Below, piece after piece: positions 24,710-32,922 of a stretch of 37,966 nucleotides of DNA. The notes beneath the pieces are model-generated. The model was not told where the DNA came from, ran no database searches, and saw nothing but the letters and a program-made list of their open reading frames with translations. Source of the stretch: an uncultured Clostridia bacterium (GTDB lineage: Bacteria; Bacillota; Clostridia; Lutisporales; Lutisporaceae). Location of the stretch: contig CALJSV010000036.1 in the NCBI GenBank assembly GCA_937976095.1, positions 1 to 37,966 on the forward strand, written 5' to 3'. A program made the position numbers and the translations under genes. Numbering within the stretch: position 1 is the first letter of the stretch; every line of letters starts with the position of its first letter.

Positions 24710-25430
24710 GATTGTCACCTACCAACTTCATAAATACTTCCTCAAGGTCATCATTTCCATACTTTTTCTTTAAATCCTCTATTGTCCCAAGCTCTACCAT
24801 TGAGCCCCTATGGATGATTCCTACCCTGTCGCAAAGCTTCTCAACTTCCTTCATTGAATGACTGGAGAGTATTATTGTCTTTCCCTCATCCTTGCAGCTT
24901 CTGATAAACTCATGCACCACTCTTGCTGAAGTTACATCAAGCCCTGAGGTAGGTTCGTCAAAAAGCATTATCTGAGGATTATGAACAATAGACCTTGCTA
25001 TTGCTACCTTTTGCTTCATCCCCTTAGAAAATTTTCCAACTCTTCTATCTAAATATTCCTCCATATCTAACATCTTGGCAAGATAGCTGATTCTATCATT
25101 AATATCAGTTCTTCTCATATCATTCAGCTCAGCAAAGTATTGTATGTTCTCCCTCGCAGTCAGCCTGTCATAAAGTCCCATTTCTCCGCCAAAAAGTATT
25201 CCTATCTGCCCTCTTACCCTTTCAGGCTCCCTAACAATGTCGAAGCCACCTAAAAGAGCAGTTCCTCCAGTAGGCTGCAGCATAGTTGCAAGCATCCTTA
25301 AAGTAGTAGTCTTACCTGCTCCATTTTCTCCAAGCAATCCAAAAATCTCACCCTGATTGACCTGAAATGACACTCCCTTAACAGCTTCAATTTGTTTAAA
25401 TCTCTTTTGTAAATCCATTAGTTGAATCAA
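24699..25430 (-). CDS. ABC transporter ATP-binding protein, NatA-like
   Basis: ATPase of the exporter with the downstream permease. 243 aa. Walker A GENGAGKT (34-41), signature FSKGMKQK (134-141), Walker B with LFDEPTSGLD (156-165), switch H191. The start is TTG at 25430 with GGGGGTG 7 nt upstream; the next ATG is four codons in and lacks a Shine-Dalgarno. Begins 18 bp after ispF, so probably transcribed with it. Confidence 0.92.
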   Translation of the reverse strand: MIQLMDLQKRFKQIEAVKGVSFQVNQGEIFGLLGENGAGKTTTLRMLATMLQPTGGTALLGGFDIVREPERVRGQIGILFGGEMGLYDRLTARENIQYFAELNDMRRTDINDRISYLAKMLDMEEYLDRRVGKFSKGMKQKVAIARSIVHNPQIMLFDEPTSGLDVTSARVVHEFIRSCKDEGKTIILSSHSMKEVEKLCDRVGIIHRGSMVELGTIEDLKKKYGNDDLEEVFMKLVGDNHEA

Positions 25431-25448
25431 TATAACACCCCCATATAT

Positions 25449-25925
25449 CTAGCTCTTTTCTAATAAGCAAACTGCGTAAGCCTCTATACCCTTTCCTTTT
25501 CCTACAAAACCCAGCCCTTCAGTAGTCGTAGCCTTGATGTTTATTAGAGCCTCCTCTGTATTTAGTACTTTTGCAATGTTCTTTTTCATTGTGTCGAGAT
25601 AAGGAGCCATTTTAGGTGCTTGTGCGGCAATTATGCTATCTATATTAACTATGCTAAAGCCCTTTTCTCCTATTACACTATAGACTCTTTCAAGCAGTAA
25701 AAGGCTTGATATGTTTTTATAGCTTTTATCATCATCCGGAAACAGATGACCTATATCTTTTTCTCCACTGGCGCCCAAAAGGGCATCCATAATTGAGTGA
25801 ACCAGCACATCAGCATCAGAGTGCCCTTGAAGACCCTTATCATAAGGAATTTCTACTCCTCCTACAATCAACCTTCTACCTGCAACAAGCCTGTGTACAT
25901 CATAGCCGTTTCCTATTCTCAGCAT
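25449..25925 (-). CDS. ispF: 2-C-methyl-D-erythritol 2,4-cyclodiphosphate synthase
   Basis: Fifth step of the MEP isoprenoid pathway. 158 aa; metal ligands D9, H11 and H43 (GYDVHR, HSDADVLVHS), GHLFPDDD and the C-terminal TTTEGLGFVGKGKGIEAYA. AGGAGG before ATG. Normally adjacent to ispD; here two hemerythrin genes lie between them. Confidence 0.98.
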   Translation of the reverse strand: MLRIGNGYDVHRLVAGRRLIVGGVEIPYDKGLQGHSDADVLVHSIMDALLGASGEKDIGHLFPDDDKSYKNISSLLLLERVYSVIGEKGFSIVNIDSIIAAQAPKMAPYLDTMKKNIAKVLNTEEALINIKATTTEGLGFVGKGKGIEAYAVCLLEKS

Positions 25926-26074
25926 ATAAGAACCTCCTTTATTAGTGGTACTTTTACTCTTAGCCCATACAGTTACAATTATATACCATATTGGATATTC
26001 AAACCATGCATAACTACTTTTTTGTTCTTTTTTTTAAGCTTTCAATACTCCTATTAAAACAATTGTAGAATTAT

Positions 26075-26094
26075 ATTATTTCCTGGGAAATAAT
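26075..26094. other. Short perfect inverted repeat in the ispF upstream region
   Basis: ATTATTTCC (26075-26083) and GGAAATAAT (26086-26094) are exact reverse complements around TG. It lies in the 291-bp gap between the hemerythrin terminator and ispF. It could be an operator dyad for ispF or an mRNA hairpin. The rest of the gap is AT-rich with a TATAAT-like -10 at 25978-25983 but no good -35. Confidence 0.4.
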
Positions 26095-26131
26095 GTAGTA
26101 TGGTGTTGAATATAGTTTATTTAAACAGAAA

Positions 26132-26154
26132 AGGCTGTAGCTTTACTACAACCT
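26132..26154 (-). terminator. Intrinsic terminator after the hemerythrin pair
   Basis: On the minus strand a 9-bp stem AGGTTGTAG/CTACAGCCT (one G-U) with a 5-nt loop is followed by TTTTCTGTTT. It lies about 65 bp after the stop of the second hemerythrin gene and separates it from ispF. Confidence 0.8.
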
Positions 26155-26216
26155 CATTTAGTTACCTATATGTAAGCTTCACCGGCTACTTTTAAGTCGC
26201 AGCATATCAGCGAGCT

Positions 26217-26618
26217 TTAGTTTTCTTTTATAAAAAGTGCTATCTCCTTATCAGACCTGCTAATATGGAATACAAGCCATTCTACTAAAGTCCTATTTAT
26301 ATGGATTACAAAGTCAGTGGTAGCACCAATCTGCTCTAACCTGTCCTTAAGCTTTCCGAATTCAAATATAAAATCATCATGCTGCTTTTTATGCTTATTG
26401 TAATCAGGATAGCCAAAATCCAGTTGGAGCTTTTCTTCTGCTGTAAAATGCTGCTGAATGTATTGTTCCAAATACTCTATTAGTCCTTTTACCTCTAAAC
26501 GACCCAAACCTTTATTGCATGCATCTACTAATGATGCAGTTCTCTTAAAGAGCTCCTTATGCTGACTATCAATCAGTTTATTGCCAGTTTCAAGATCTGT
26601 TCTCCACTCTATAGTCAT
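26217..26618 (-). CDS. Bacteriohemerythrin (second of a tandem pair)
   Basis: Single-domain, cytosolic diiron O2-binding protein. 133 aa from ATG at 26618 (TIEWRTDLETGNKLIDSQHK); the frame extends five codons to a TTG inside the GGGGGG Shine-Dalgarno. All seven iron ligands are present: H20, H57, E61, H76, H80, H118 and D123. The neighbouring protein (26668-27078) has identical ligand positions but many different residues, so this is an old tandem duplication. In anaerobes such proteins are proposed to bind or sense O2. Confidence 0.93.
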   Translation of the reverse strand: MTIEWRTDLETGNKLIDSQHKELFKRTASLVDACNKGLGRLEVKGLIEYLEQYIQQHFTAEEKLQLDFGYPDYNKHKKQHDDFIFEFGKLKDRLEQIGATTDFVIHINRTLVEWLVFHISRSDKEIALFIKEN

Positions 26619-26667
26619 GCTTATTCCCCCCAACCTATTCTTAGCAGATTATACTAAAGCGAAAGCT

Positions 26668-27078
26668 TTACACTAAGCCCTTTTCCTTCATAAACACACC
26701 TAAAGCCTTATCGGACTTTCTTATATGGTTGATCAGCCAATTTACCAGTGTGTGATTCAACTGAATTATTACTGTTGCCGTCGGGCCTTCAAACTGCAGC
26801 TTATCCTTTAGAGCAAGAAAATCCTTAATAAACAGCTGGTGCTGCTTTTTATGAGATTCGTATTCCGGGTAGCCGTTCTTTTCTTGTAAGCCTTCCTCCG
26901 CTTTAAAATGAACAATAACATAATCCTCCAGATACTTTACAACTCTTCCAATTTCATCCTTACCTTTCCCAGCAGTGCATGCATCGAAAAGATCAGAAAC
27001 CTTTTTGAATAGCTCTTTATGTTGTTCATCAACTTCACTAACACCTATTGCCAAATCATCTTTCCACTCAATCGCCAT
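26668..27078 (-). CDS. Bacteriohemerythrin (first of a tandem pair)
   Basis: 136 aa, MAIEWKDDLAIGVSEVDEQHK. Ligands H20, H57, E61, H76, H80, H118 and D123 are all in place, with the HFxAEE and HKKQH motifs. ATG preceded by AGGAGGT. It follows the ispD terminator by about 110 bp and is 49 bp ahead of the second copy, so the pair is probably its own transcript. Cytosolic, no signal peptide or fused domain. Confidence 0.93.
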   Translation of the reverse strand: MAIEWKDDLAIGVSEVDEQHKELFKKVSDLFDACTAGKGKDEIGRVVKYLEDYVIVHFKAEEGLQEKNGYPEYESHKKQHQLFIKDFLALKDKLQFEGPTATVIIQLNHTLVNWLINHIRKSDKALGVFMKEKGLV

Positions 27079-27190
27079 AATATACCTCCTAAAAAAAACA
27101 AAATCATCTATGTATTATTATTCGTCATTAATATTTATAATCCTTCAAAATAATATACAGTTAGTGTTTTTATTGCAAAAATTATAAAAT

Positions 27191-27212
27191 GCCACTGTTC
27201 TTATACAGTGAC
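27191..27212 (-). terminator. Intrinsic terminator of ispD
   Basis: Stem GTCACTGT/ACAGTGGC (8 bp, one G-U, 6-nt loop) followed on the minus strand by ATTTTATAATTTTTGC. The ispD stop codon (27201-27203) lies in the loop. Confidence 0.65.
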
Positions 27213-27911
27213 ATTATCGCCATTCTTAGTGTCTCTTTTGTCCAGAATTGCTTCTGCAACAGAAATATCCTCAGGTGTTGTGATTTTAATATTCTCATAA
27301 TCAGCTTCAACCATCTTCACTGCATATCCCGCTCTCTCTGCAAGAACAGCATCATCTGTGCCGGCATAAGAGGCTTCCTTTGCTTTAAGGTGCGAGTCCT
27401 TAATTATTTCCAGCTTAAAGGCCTGTGGGGTCTGGGTTATCCAAATGTTCCTTCTATCAGGTGTGTAGCTTACCCGTCCCGAAGGTGCGACTATTTTCAC
27501 TGTATCCTTTACCGGCATACCTGCTGAGGACGCTCCCCAAAGTCTTGCTTCAGCAATGCAGATAGCTATGGTAGCAGGTCTGATCATTGGCCTTGCTCCA
27601 TCATGAATAACTACGACTTCACAAGCTTCAGGTATAGCCATGAGCGCATTGAAAACAGAGTCCTGTCTTTCCTTACCACCGTTTACGATACCTTTTACCT
27701 TTTTATAGCCGTAGCTGCTTATTATTCTTTCACAAGAACTGTGTTCTTCTTCCGAAGCAACAAGAATAATATTTTCAATTTCACTACAGCTTTCAAAGGC
27801 ATCTAAGGAATAAGCCAGTACTGGCTTATTCCTTAGACTTATAAACATTTTATTAGTACCTGCATTTACTCTCTTGCCTTTGCCTGCTGCAAGGATGATA
27901 GCTGTAACCAT
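27201..27911 (-). CDS. ispD: 2-C-methyl-D-erythritol 4-phosphate cytidylyltransferase
   Basis: Third step of the MEP pathway: CTP + MEP to CDP-ME. 236 aa. Nucleotide-binding LAAGKGKRV (8-15 region), GGKERQDSV (78-86), HDGARP (103-108), DTVK, TQTPQAF, TDDAVLAE and ENIKITTPED, all family signatures. GGAGAAA before ATG. 45 bp after the PIN/TRAM gene, as in other Clostridia (carD-PIN/TRAM-ispD-ispF). Confidence 0.98.
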   Translation of the reverse strand: MVTAIILAAGKGKRVNAGTNKMFISLRNKPVLAYSLDAFESCSEIENIILVASEEEHSSCERIISSYGYKKVKGIVNGGKERQDSVFNALMAIPEACEVVVIHDGARPMIRPATIAICIAEARLWGASSAGMPVKDTVKIVAPSGRVSYTPDRRNIWITQTPQAFKLEIIKDSHLKAKEASYAGTDDAVLAERAGYAVKMVEADYENIKITTPEDISVAEAILDKRDTKNGDNVTV

Positions 27912-27956
27912 ATCATTTCTCCAAACTACAATAATCTGGTACTATTCTGGGTTGAA

Positions 27957-29081
27957 TTAAGATACCTTATCAACTGCAGACTTAGGCTTAACAAAGATCA
28001 TTCTTCCTGCTGCTGTTTGAAGCACGCTTGTAACTATCACTCCAATGGTTTCGCCAATGAACTTTTTGCCTCCATCCACAACAATCATAGTTCCATCATC
28101 TAAATATGCTACTCCTTGACCTGATTCCTTGCCATCCTTTATTACCTGAACTACCATTTCTTCACCTGGCAGTACTACCGGCTTAACTGCGTTCGCCAGC
28201 TCATTGATGTTAAGTACAGGCACCCTTTGGAATTCTGCAACCTTGTTAAGATTATAATCGTTAGTAATCACACTTCCATTCATAATCTGAGCCAGCTTTA
28301 AGAGCTTGGTATCAACCTCTGAAAGCTCTTCAAAATCCTTCTCTACAATTTCCACCGGAATCAAGAGCTCATTTTGAATTTTATTAAGTATGTCAAGACC
28401 CCTACGGCCTCGGTTTCTTTTTAACGAATCTGATGAATCAGCTATATGCCTTAGCTCTTCAAGTACAAAAGTAGGTATTATCAGCGTTCCCTCTACAAAT
28501 CCGGTTTTGCAGATATCAGCTATTCTTCCATCAATTATCACACTTGTATCAAGGATCTTAGGATTTAGCTTGTTTTCCTGTTTTTGTGACTTATCCTTAT
28601 CCTTTTGAGATGACTTTTTGATCATATTGAAAAAAAGCCCAAATAGATCTTCTCTTTTTTTGGTAGCAATACTCACACCCAGATAGCCCAGAAGGGCGTA
28701 AACAATAACAGAGAGTATTGTACCAAGCCACGCAAATGGTATAATCTTAAATGGACCACTGCTTATCAGATAAGCAATAATCAGTCCTATAATAAGCCCT
28801 ATTGCACCAACAAGTATTACATTAGTAGGAGTTCCAGATAATATTTTTTCTACCTGGCTTGTAGTCCTAGTTCCCAGGTTTATAATCCACGGAGCTATAA
28901 AGTATAAAATAATTCCGCCAAGCAAACCGCCAAAAAGTATCAGCATTACAAAACTAAAACCTTCAATCGTATATCCAAAGAGCTCTGTTATCCTTAAGTA
29001 TATAGTCAGAAGGTATGTGACTTCCGCTCCCGCGGCAACTCCAACCAAGGTAAAAACCCACCTTAAAATTTTCCTTAACAT
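27957..29081 (-). CDS. Membrane PIN/TRAM-domain protein (YacL-like)
   Basis: About 374 aa from ATG at 29081 (LRKILRWVFTLVGVAAGAE) with GGAGG 8 nt upstream; a GTG three codons earlier overlaps that site. Four TM segments (about 5-28, 42-65, 88-107, 117-136), a Lys/Gln linker, a PIN nuclease-like domain with acidic residues D178, E209, D257 and D275, and a C-terminal TRAM domain (about 299-360). Probable membrane-tethered ribonuclease; targets unknown. Conserved neighbour of carD and ispD. Confidence 0.92.
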   Translation of the reverse strand: MLRKILRWVFTLVGVAAGAEVTYLLTIYLRITELFGYTIEGFSFVMLILFGGLLGGIILYFIAPWIINLGTRTTSQVEKILSGTPTNVILVGAIGLIIGLIIAYLISSGPFKIIPFAWLGTILSVIVYALLGYLGVSIATKKREDLFGLFFNMIKKSSQKDKDKSQKQENKLNPKILDTSVIIDGRIADICKTGFVEGTLIIPTFVLEELRHIADSSDSLKRNRGRRGLDILNKIQNELLIPVEIVEKDFEELSEVDTKLLKLAQIMNGSVITNDYNLNKVAEFQRVPVLNINELANAVKPVVLPGEEMVVQVIKDGKESGQGVAYLDDGTMIVVDGGKKFIGETIGVIVTSVLQTAAGRMIFVKPKSAVDKVS

Positions 29082-29200
29082 TATGCTCACCTCCTTCTAA
29101 AGTATATCCAATATAGGTAAATTTTAAGCAAAAGTTAACCTTTCTTTATTATAACAAATAATAATCGTTAAAAGAACCCATTAAAATTAATATTACTATT

Positions 29201-29677
29201 TTATTTAATCATTATATTAAGCATATCTTCAGCATCAATCCTGCTTGTATTCCAAACAAGCATAAGCTCACTGGTTAATATTTGTCTTGCATTATTCAAT
29301 ATTTTCTTTTCACCGGTGGAAAGTTTTTTAGCCCTGTCCACCAGTACAAGGCTTCTTACCAGCTTTGCTATTTCAAATACATCTCCTTTCCTAAGAGTCT
29401 CCTCGCTGTTTCGATACCTCTTACTCCAGTTCTTTTCCACAGTGCCTTCCCAGCTGGATAGTAGCGCTTCAATTTTATCCGCATCTGCTTCACTTATTAT
29501 GTTTCTTACGCCAAGTCCTTCTGTATTATCCAGAGGAATCATAACCTTCATATCATCCAAGGGTATTCTCATTATATAATATTTGTTCTTATTGCCCAAA
29601 ACTTCCTTTTCTTCAATTGATTCAATAATTCCTGCACCATGCATTGGATATACGATTTTATCACCTATATTAAACAC
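29201..29677 (-). CDS. carD: CarD/CdnL-family RNA polymerase-binding regulator
   Basis: 158 aa. N-terminal RNAP-interaction domain (FNIGDKIVYPMHGAGIIESIEE, Tudor-like, about 1-65) and C-terminal helical DNA-binding domain including SSWEGTVEKNWSKRYRNSEE with the conserved Trp. In actinobacteria and myxobacteria CarD stabilises open promoter complexes. GGAGGT before ATG. Divergent from the plus-strand gene at 29957; the shared region is 279 bp and holds a clear promoter only for the plus strand. Confidence 0.93.
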   Translation of the reverse strand: MFNIGDKIVYPMHGAGIIESIEEKEVLGNKNKYYIMRIPLDDMKVMIPLDNTEGLGVRNIISEADADKIEALLSSWEGTVEKNWSKRYRNSEETLRKGDVFEIAKLVRSLVLVDRAKKLSTGEKKILNNARQILTSELMLVWNTSRIDAEDMLNIMIK

Positions 29678-29777
29678 ATTAATACCTCCAAACGCAATTT
29701 TATACTAATTGGAATAAATGTCCATATTATGCAAAAATTTTAGCATGTACACCAAAGCTTGTCATTGCAATTATAAA

Positions 29778-29806
29778 TTGACATACTCATTTGTAAAAAC
29801 TATAAT
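29778..29806 (+). promoter_or_regulatory. Perfect consensus promoter for the plus-strand gene
   Basis: TTGACA (29778-29783), 17-bp spacer, TATAAT (29801-29806). Perfect match in sequence and spacing. Transcription would start near 29813, leaving a UTR of about 144 nt before the ATG at 29957. Confidence 0.92.
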
Positions 29807-29812
29807 TAACTT

Positions 29813-29956
29813 ATATAGATTTACTAAGTAAGTCTACAGCGCGCATAAGCGATCATTGTAGAGCTTATCCAATCAATGCAATAGAAATAAGCTTATATCT
29901 ATGCAGACTCTACCCTAATTCATTTTATGTTTACATTTATATAGGAGTGATACATA
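29813..29956 (+). promoter_or_regulatory. Structured 5' UTR with alternative pairings
   Basis: AGTCTACA (from about 29831) can pair with TGCAGACT (about 29902-29909) with one mismatch, closing a domain of about 80 nt. Inside, ATAAGC (29845-29850) can pair either with GCTTAT at 29863-29868 or with GCTTAT at 29891-29896, which are mutually exclusive. AGGAGTG before the ATG ends the UTR. I do not recognise a known riboswitch core. Function inferred only from the structure. Confidence 0.45.
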
Positions 29957-30352
29957 ATGAAAGATTTGCCATACGATCACTTCCAGGATAGCGTGGGCGA
30001 TTTATTAATTCGGCATAAAAGCATTCTTGATGTGATGACAAAGTTTCAAGAATCCCAAAATCGAGTTAATAGGGCAGTCGTTAAAGCAGTTACTTCCTGT
30101 GGATGTATCGAAATACAGTCAAAAAAACAGAATTACAGCGACGAAACACCCCTTCAGGAGCTTAAGAACTTCATGGATACACACCTCAGGGGCAATTTAT
30201 GCGACAATTGCCGAGATGTAATCGAAAAGGAACTGGGAAACAACCTCTTTTATATGGCCGCACTTTGCAATGTGCTGGACATAAGTATGTATGATGTACT
30301 GCTTAAGGAATATGAAAAAATAAACACCCTGGGAATATACAATATGTTTTAA
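29957..30352 (+). CDS. Conserved clostridial protein of unknown function, cysteine-containing
   Basis: 131 aa, the only plus-strand gene. Cysteines C48 and C50 (TSCGC) and C82 and C85 (CDNC) could form a metal site. Residues 89-120 (IEKELGNNLFYMAALCNVLDISMYDVLLKEYE) resemble the last helices of MazG-like all-alpha NTP pyrophosphohydrolases, but the acidic metal ligand of ELGD is N here and no EExxE is seen, so catalysis is doubtful. I have seen close relatives next to disA/carD in Clostridia, listed only as hypothetical or DUF. AGGAGTG before ATG; strong promoter and terminator. Confidence 0.88.
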   Translation: MKDLPYDHFQDSVGDLLIRHKSILDVMTKFQESQNRVNRAVVKAVTSCGCIEIQSKKQNYSDETPLQELKNFMDTHLRGNLCDNCRDVIEKELGNNLFYMAALCNVLDISMYDVLLKEYEKINTLGIYNMF

Positions 30353-30387
30353 ATAGTAAAATGTGTCACTAGACACATTTTACTATT
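30352..30387 (+). terminator. Intrinsic terminator of the plus-strand gene
   Basis: Perfect 16-bp stem (30352-30367 with 30372-30387, AATAGTAAAATGTGTC and its complement) with a 4-nt loop, followed by TTTATTTTTG. It starts at the stop codon. Confidence 0.92.
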
Positions 30388-30408
30388 TTTTATTTTTGTA
30401 CAAGCAAA

Positions 30409-30435
30409 AGGCTGTGCCGATATGTGGCACAGCCT
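30409..30435 (-). terminator. Intrinsic terminator of radA-disA
   Basis: Minus-strand stem AGGCTGTGCC/GGCACAGCCT, 10 bp with a 7-nt loop, followed by TTTGCTTG. It lies 12 bp after the disA stop and faces the plus-strand terminator, so the two convergent units are separately ended. Confidence 0.88.
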
Positions 30436-30447
30436 CAAATAAATATT

Positions 30448-31527
30448 TTATATATGTCTCTCTGTCTGTATCTGCTCATAAATCCTCTTAAGGCTGTCCT
30501 TTATCATTCTGGCCCTTACCTCTCCTATTCCTTCAACATCGTCCAGTTCTTCAATTGAAGCTGCTAATATCCTTTGAAACTTTTCAAAATTTTCTACAAG
30601 GTTCTCTATGATGTTTATGGGAAGCCTAGGTATTTTATTTAGAATCCTAAAGCCTCTGCTTGATATAGGAAGGTCTAGGGTATTTATATTGGCTCCTAAG
30701 CCCATAATTCTAGCTATAGACGGCAGCTCAAGCAGCTCATCAGATGATAGATTACGCAGATTCCTTATTATTTCCTTATAATTACGTTCCTCTTCCTTTG
30801 GTAGATAATCTCTTACAAGCAGCTGCTCTTCCTCCTTGATACCTGCCATTAGCTCCTCCAGCTGCATACTTACAAGTCTTCCTTCTACACCCAGCTCGAA
30901 AATATACCTTTCGACCTCACTTATTATTCTTACTACTATTTCCGTCTTTTGAACAGCCAATGCTACATCCTGCACTGTTGCCATATCCTCATATTCAAGT
31001 ACTCCAAGGTTTATCAGTGCTCGGTCCAGCACTGATTTATACTTGGTAAGGGTCTGCAATGCCTGATTTGCCTTAGATAGTATTATACTAAGATCCTTTA
31101 ATATATACTTTATATAGCCCTTATAAATGGTTATGATGTTTCTTCTCTGAGAGATTGAGATAACCAACTCTCCAGTCTGCCTTGACACTCTTTCTGCAGT
31201 TCTATGCCTGATACCCGTTTCTGATGAAGGTATTGATGGATCAGGTATAAGCTGGGTATTTGCATATAAAATCTTTTTGGCATCTCTGCTAAGTATAATA
31301 GCACCGTCCATTTTCGCCAGCTCATATAGATATGCCGGCGAAAAGTCGCTGTTTATATAGAAGCCTCCATCTACCAGCGTCATTACTTCAGGACTGTCTC
31401 CTATTATTATCAGTCCACCGGTTTTTGCTTTTAAAACGTTCTCAAGACCCTCTCTTATAGGAGTACCCGGAGCCAGCAGCTTCAAAATATTCAACAGTAT
31501 ATCGTCTCTTAAGCCCTCGTTTTTCAT
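30448..31527 (-). CDS. disA: DNA integrity scanning diadenylate cyclase DisA
   Basis: Makes c-di-AMP from two ATP and scans DNA for branched intermediates. 359 aa. DAC domain with D74-G75-A76 and R107-H108-R109 (GIRHRTAERV), a helical linker (about 150-290) and a C-terminal helix-hairpin-helix DNA-binding domain (LDDVEGIGEVRARMIKDSL). The start ATG directly abuts the radA stop (TAA-ATG) with GGGAGG inside radA, so translation is coupled. RadA is known to modulate DisA in B. subtilis. Confidence 0.97.
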   Translation of the reverse strand: MKNEGLRDDILLNILKLLAPGTPIREGLENVLKAKTGGLIIIGDSPEVMTLVDGGFYINSDFSPAYLYELAKMDGAIILSRDAKKILYANTQLIPDPSIPSSETGIRHRTAERVSRQTGELVISISQRRNIITIYKGYIKYILKDLSIILSKANQALQTLTKYKSVLDRALINLGVLEYEDMATVQDVALAVQKTEIVVRIISEVERYIFELGVEGRLVSMQLEELMAGIKEEEQLLVRDYLPKEEERNYKEIIRNLRNLSSDELLELPSIARIMGLGANINTLDLPISSRGFRILNKIPRLPINIIENLVENFEKFQRILAASIEELDDVEGIGEVRARMIKDSLKRIYEQIQTERHI

Positions 31528-32895
31528 TTACTTCCCTCCCACAGCAATATCAAGCATTTCCTTTACATCCTGTACTCCAATTACCTTAATATCATATATT
31601 GAAGCAAGCTTATCAGCATTGTTTCGTGGAATTACACATGTTTTAAAGCCCATTTTCATAGCCTCGATTATTCTCTTTTCTGCAAAATTTACAGCTCTAA
31701 CCTCACCTGCCAGACCTACTTCTCCAAATATGATTGTTCCATCATCAATTTCCTTATCCCTAAAGCTTGAGGCTATTGCAGCTATTATGCCGAGGTCAGC
31801 TGCAGGCTCAGTTATTTTTATGCCACCGACAACGTTTACATATGAATCTGAATTCCCCAGCTGCATACCGACTCTTTTTTCAAGCACGGCCATAAGCAGA
31901 GAGACTCTGTTGTAATCAACCCCTGTAGCATTTCTCCTCGGCACTCCGAAGCTGCTTAAGGACAATAGTGCCTGTACCTCGACAAGCATGGCTCGTGTAC
32001 CCTCCAAGGTGCAAACAACACTGGAGCCAGAAGCACCCTTCATTCTTCCTGAGAGCAGCATTTGCGAGGGATTCTTTACCTCAGTCAGACCTACATCTCC
32101 CATTTCAAAAATCCCTATTTCATTAGTAGAGCCGAATCTATTTTTTACACCTCTCAAAACCCTATAGGACATGTGCGATTCTCCCTCAAAGTATAAAACC
32201 GTATCAACCATATGCTCCAGTACTCTAGGCCCTGCTATAGCTCCCTGCTTTGTAACATGGCCTACTATAAAGGTTGCTATGTTGCTGCTTTTTGCAATAC
32301 TCATTAGGGCTAAAGTAACCTCTCTGACCTGGCTTACGCTTCCAGGTGCAGATGTAACGTCAGGACTGTATACGGTCTGTATACTATCAACTATCAAAAC
32401 ATCGGGCTTTATATTCCCTATATGATGCTTTACATTATCCATGCTGTTTTCTGAAACCAAATATATATTGGAAGAGGCCGCACCCATTCTTGAAGCCCTT
32501 ATTTTTATTTGTGCTATGGATTCTTCTCCTGAAACATATAACACCCTTAGTCCGGAGCTTCCGATATTTTCTGAAAGCTGCAGCAAAAGTGTCGACTTGC
32601 CTATCCCAGGATCTCCTCCGACCAATATAAGAGAGCCAAGGACTATTCCCCCTCCCAACACCCTATCAAGCTCATCCATCCCTGTCTTGAGCCTTGTCTC
32701 AAGGGAGAGATTTATATCCTGCAGGGTTACCGGCTTTGAAAGGCCAACAGCAGCTGCCGAGCTAAGCTTGGAGCCCTTTTGTTCTATTTCCTCTATCAGA
32801 GTATTCCATTGATCGCATTCCGGACATTTCCCGAACCACTTCGGAAACTCTCCTCCACATTCATTGCATATAAACTTAGTTTTAACTTTAGCCAT
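31528..32895 (-). CDS. radA: DNA repair protein RadA (Sms)
   Basis: RecA-like branch-migration helicase in recombination. 455 aa from ATG at 32895 (MAKVKTKFICNECGGEFPKW); 13 more in-frame codons upstream lie in leader sequence. Zinc finger C10, C13, C24, C27; Walker A GDPGIGKS (94-101); RadA motif KNRFG (251-255); C-terminal Lon-protease-like domain without the catalytic Ser-Lys pair. GGTGG upstream. Operon with disA. Confidence 0.97.
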   Translation of the reverse strand: MAKVKTKFICNECGGEFPKWFGKCPECDQWNTLIEEIEQKGSKLSSAAAVGLSKPVTLQDINLSLETRLKTGMDELDRVLGGGIVLGSLILVGGDPGIGKSTLLLQLSENIGSSGLRVLYVSGEESIAQIKIRASRMGAASSNIYLVSENSMDNVKHHIGNIKPDVLIVDSIQTVYSPDVTSAPGSVSQVREVTLALMSIAKSSNIATFIVGHVTKQGAIAGPRVLEHMVDTVLYFEGESHMSYRVLRGVKNRFGSTNEIGIFEMGDVGLTEVKNPSQMLLSGRMKGASGSSVVCTLEGTRAMLVEVQALLSLSSFGVPRRNATGVDYNRVSLLMAVLEKRVGMQLGNSDSYVNVVGGIKITEPAADLGIIAAIASSFRDKEIDDGTIIFGEVGLAGEVRAVNFAEKRIIEAMKMGFKTCVIPRNNADKLASIYDIKVIGVQDVKEMLDIAVGGK

Positions 32896-32922
32896 AATGT
32901 ACCACCTTTTTGTGCTATTGCT

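Noticed and set aside
29678-29777. Promoter for carD in the divergent region
   Set aside because: Several TATAAA/CATAAT-like -10 words occur, but none has a credible -35 at 16-18 bp, so none is listed.
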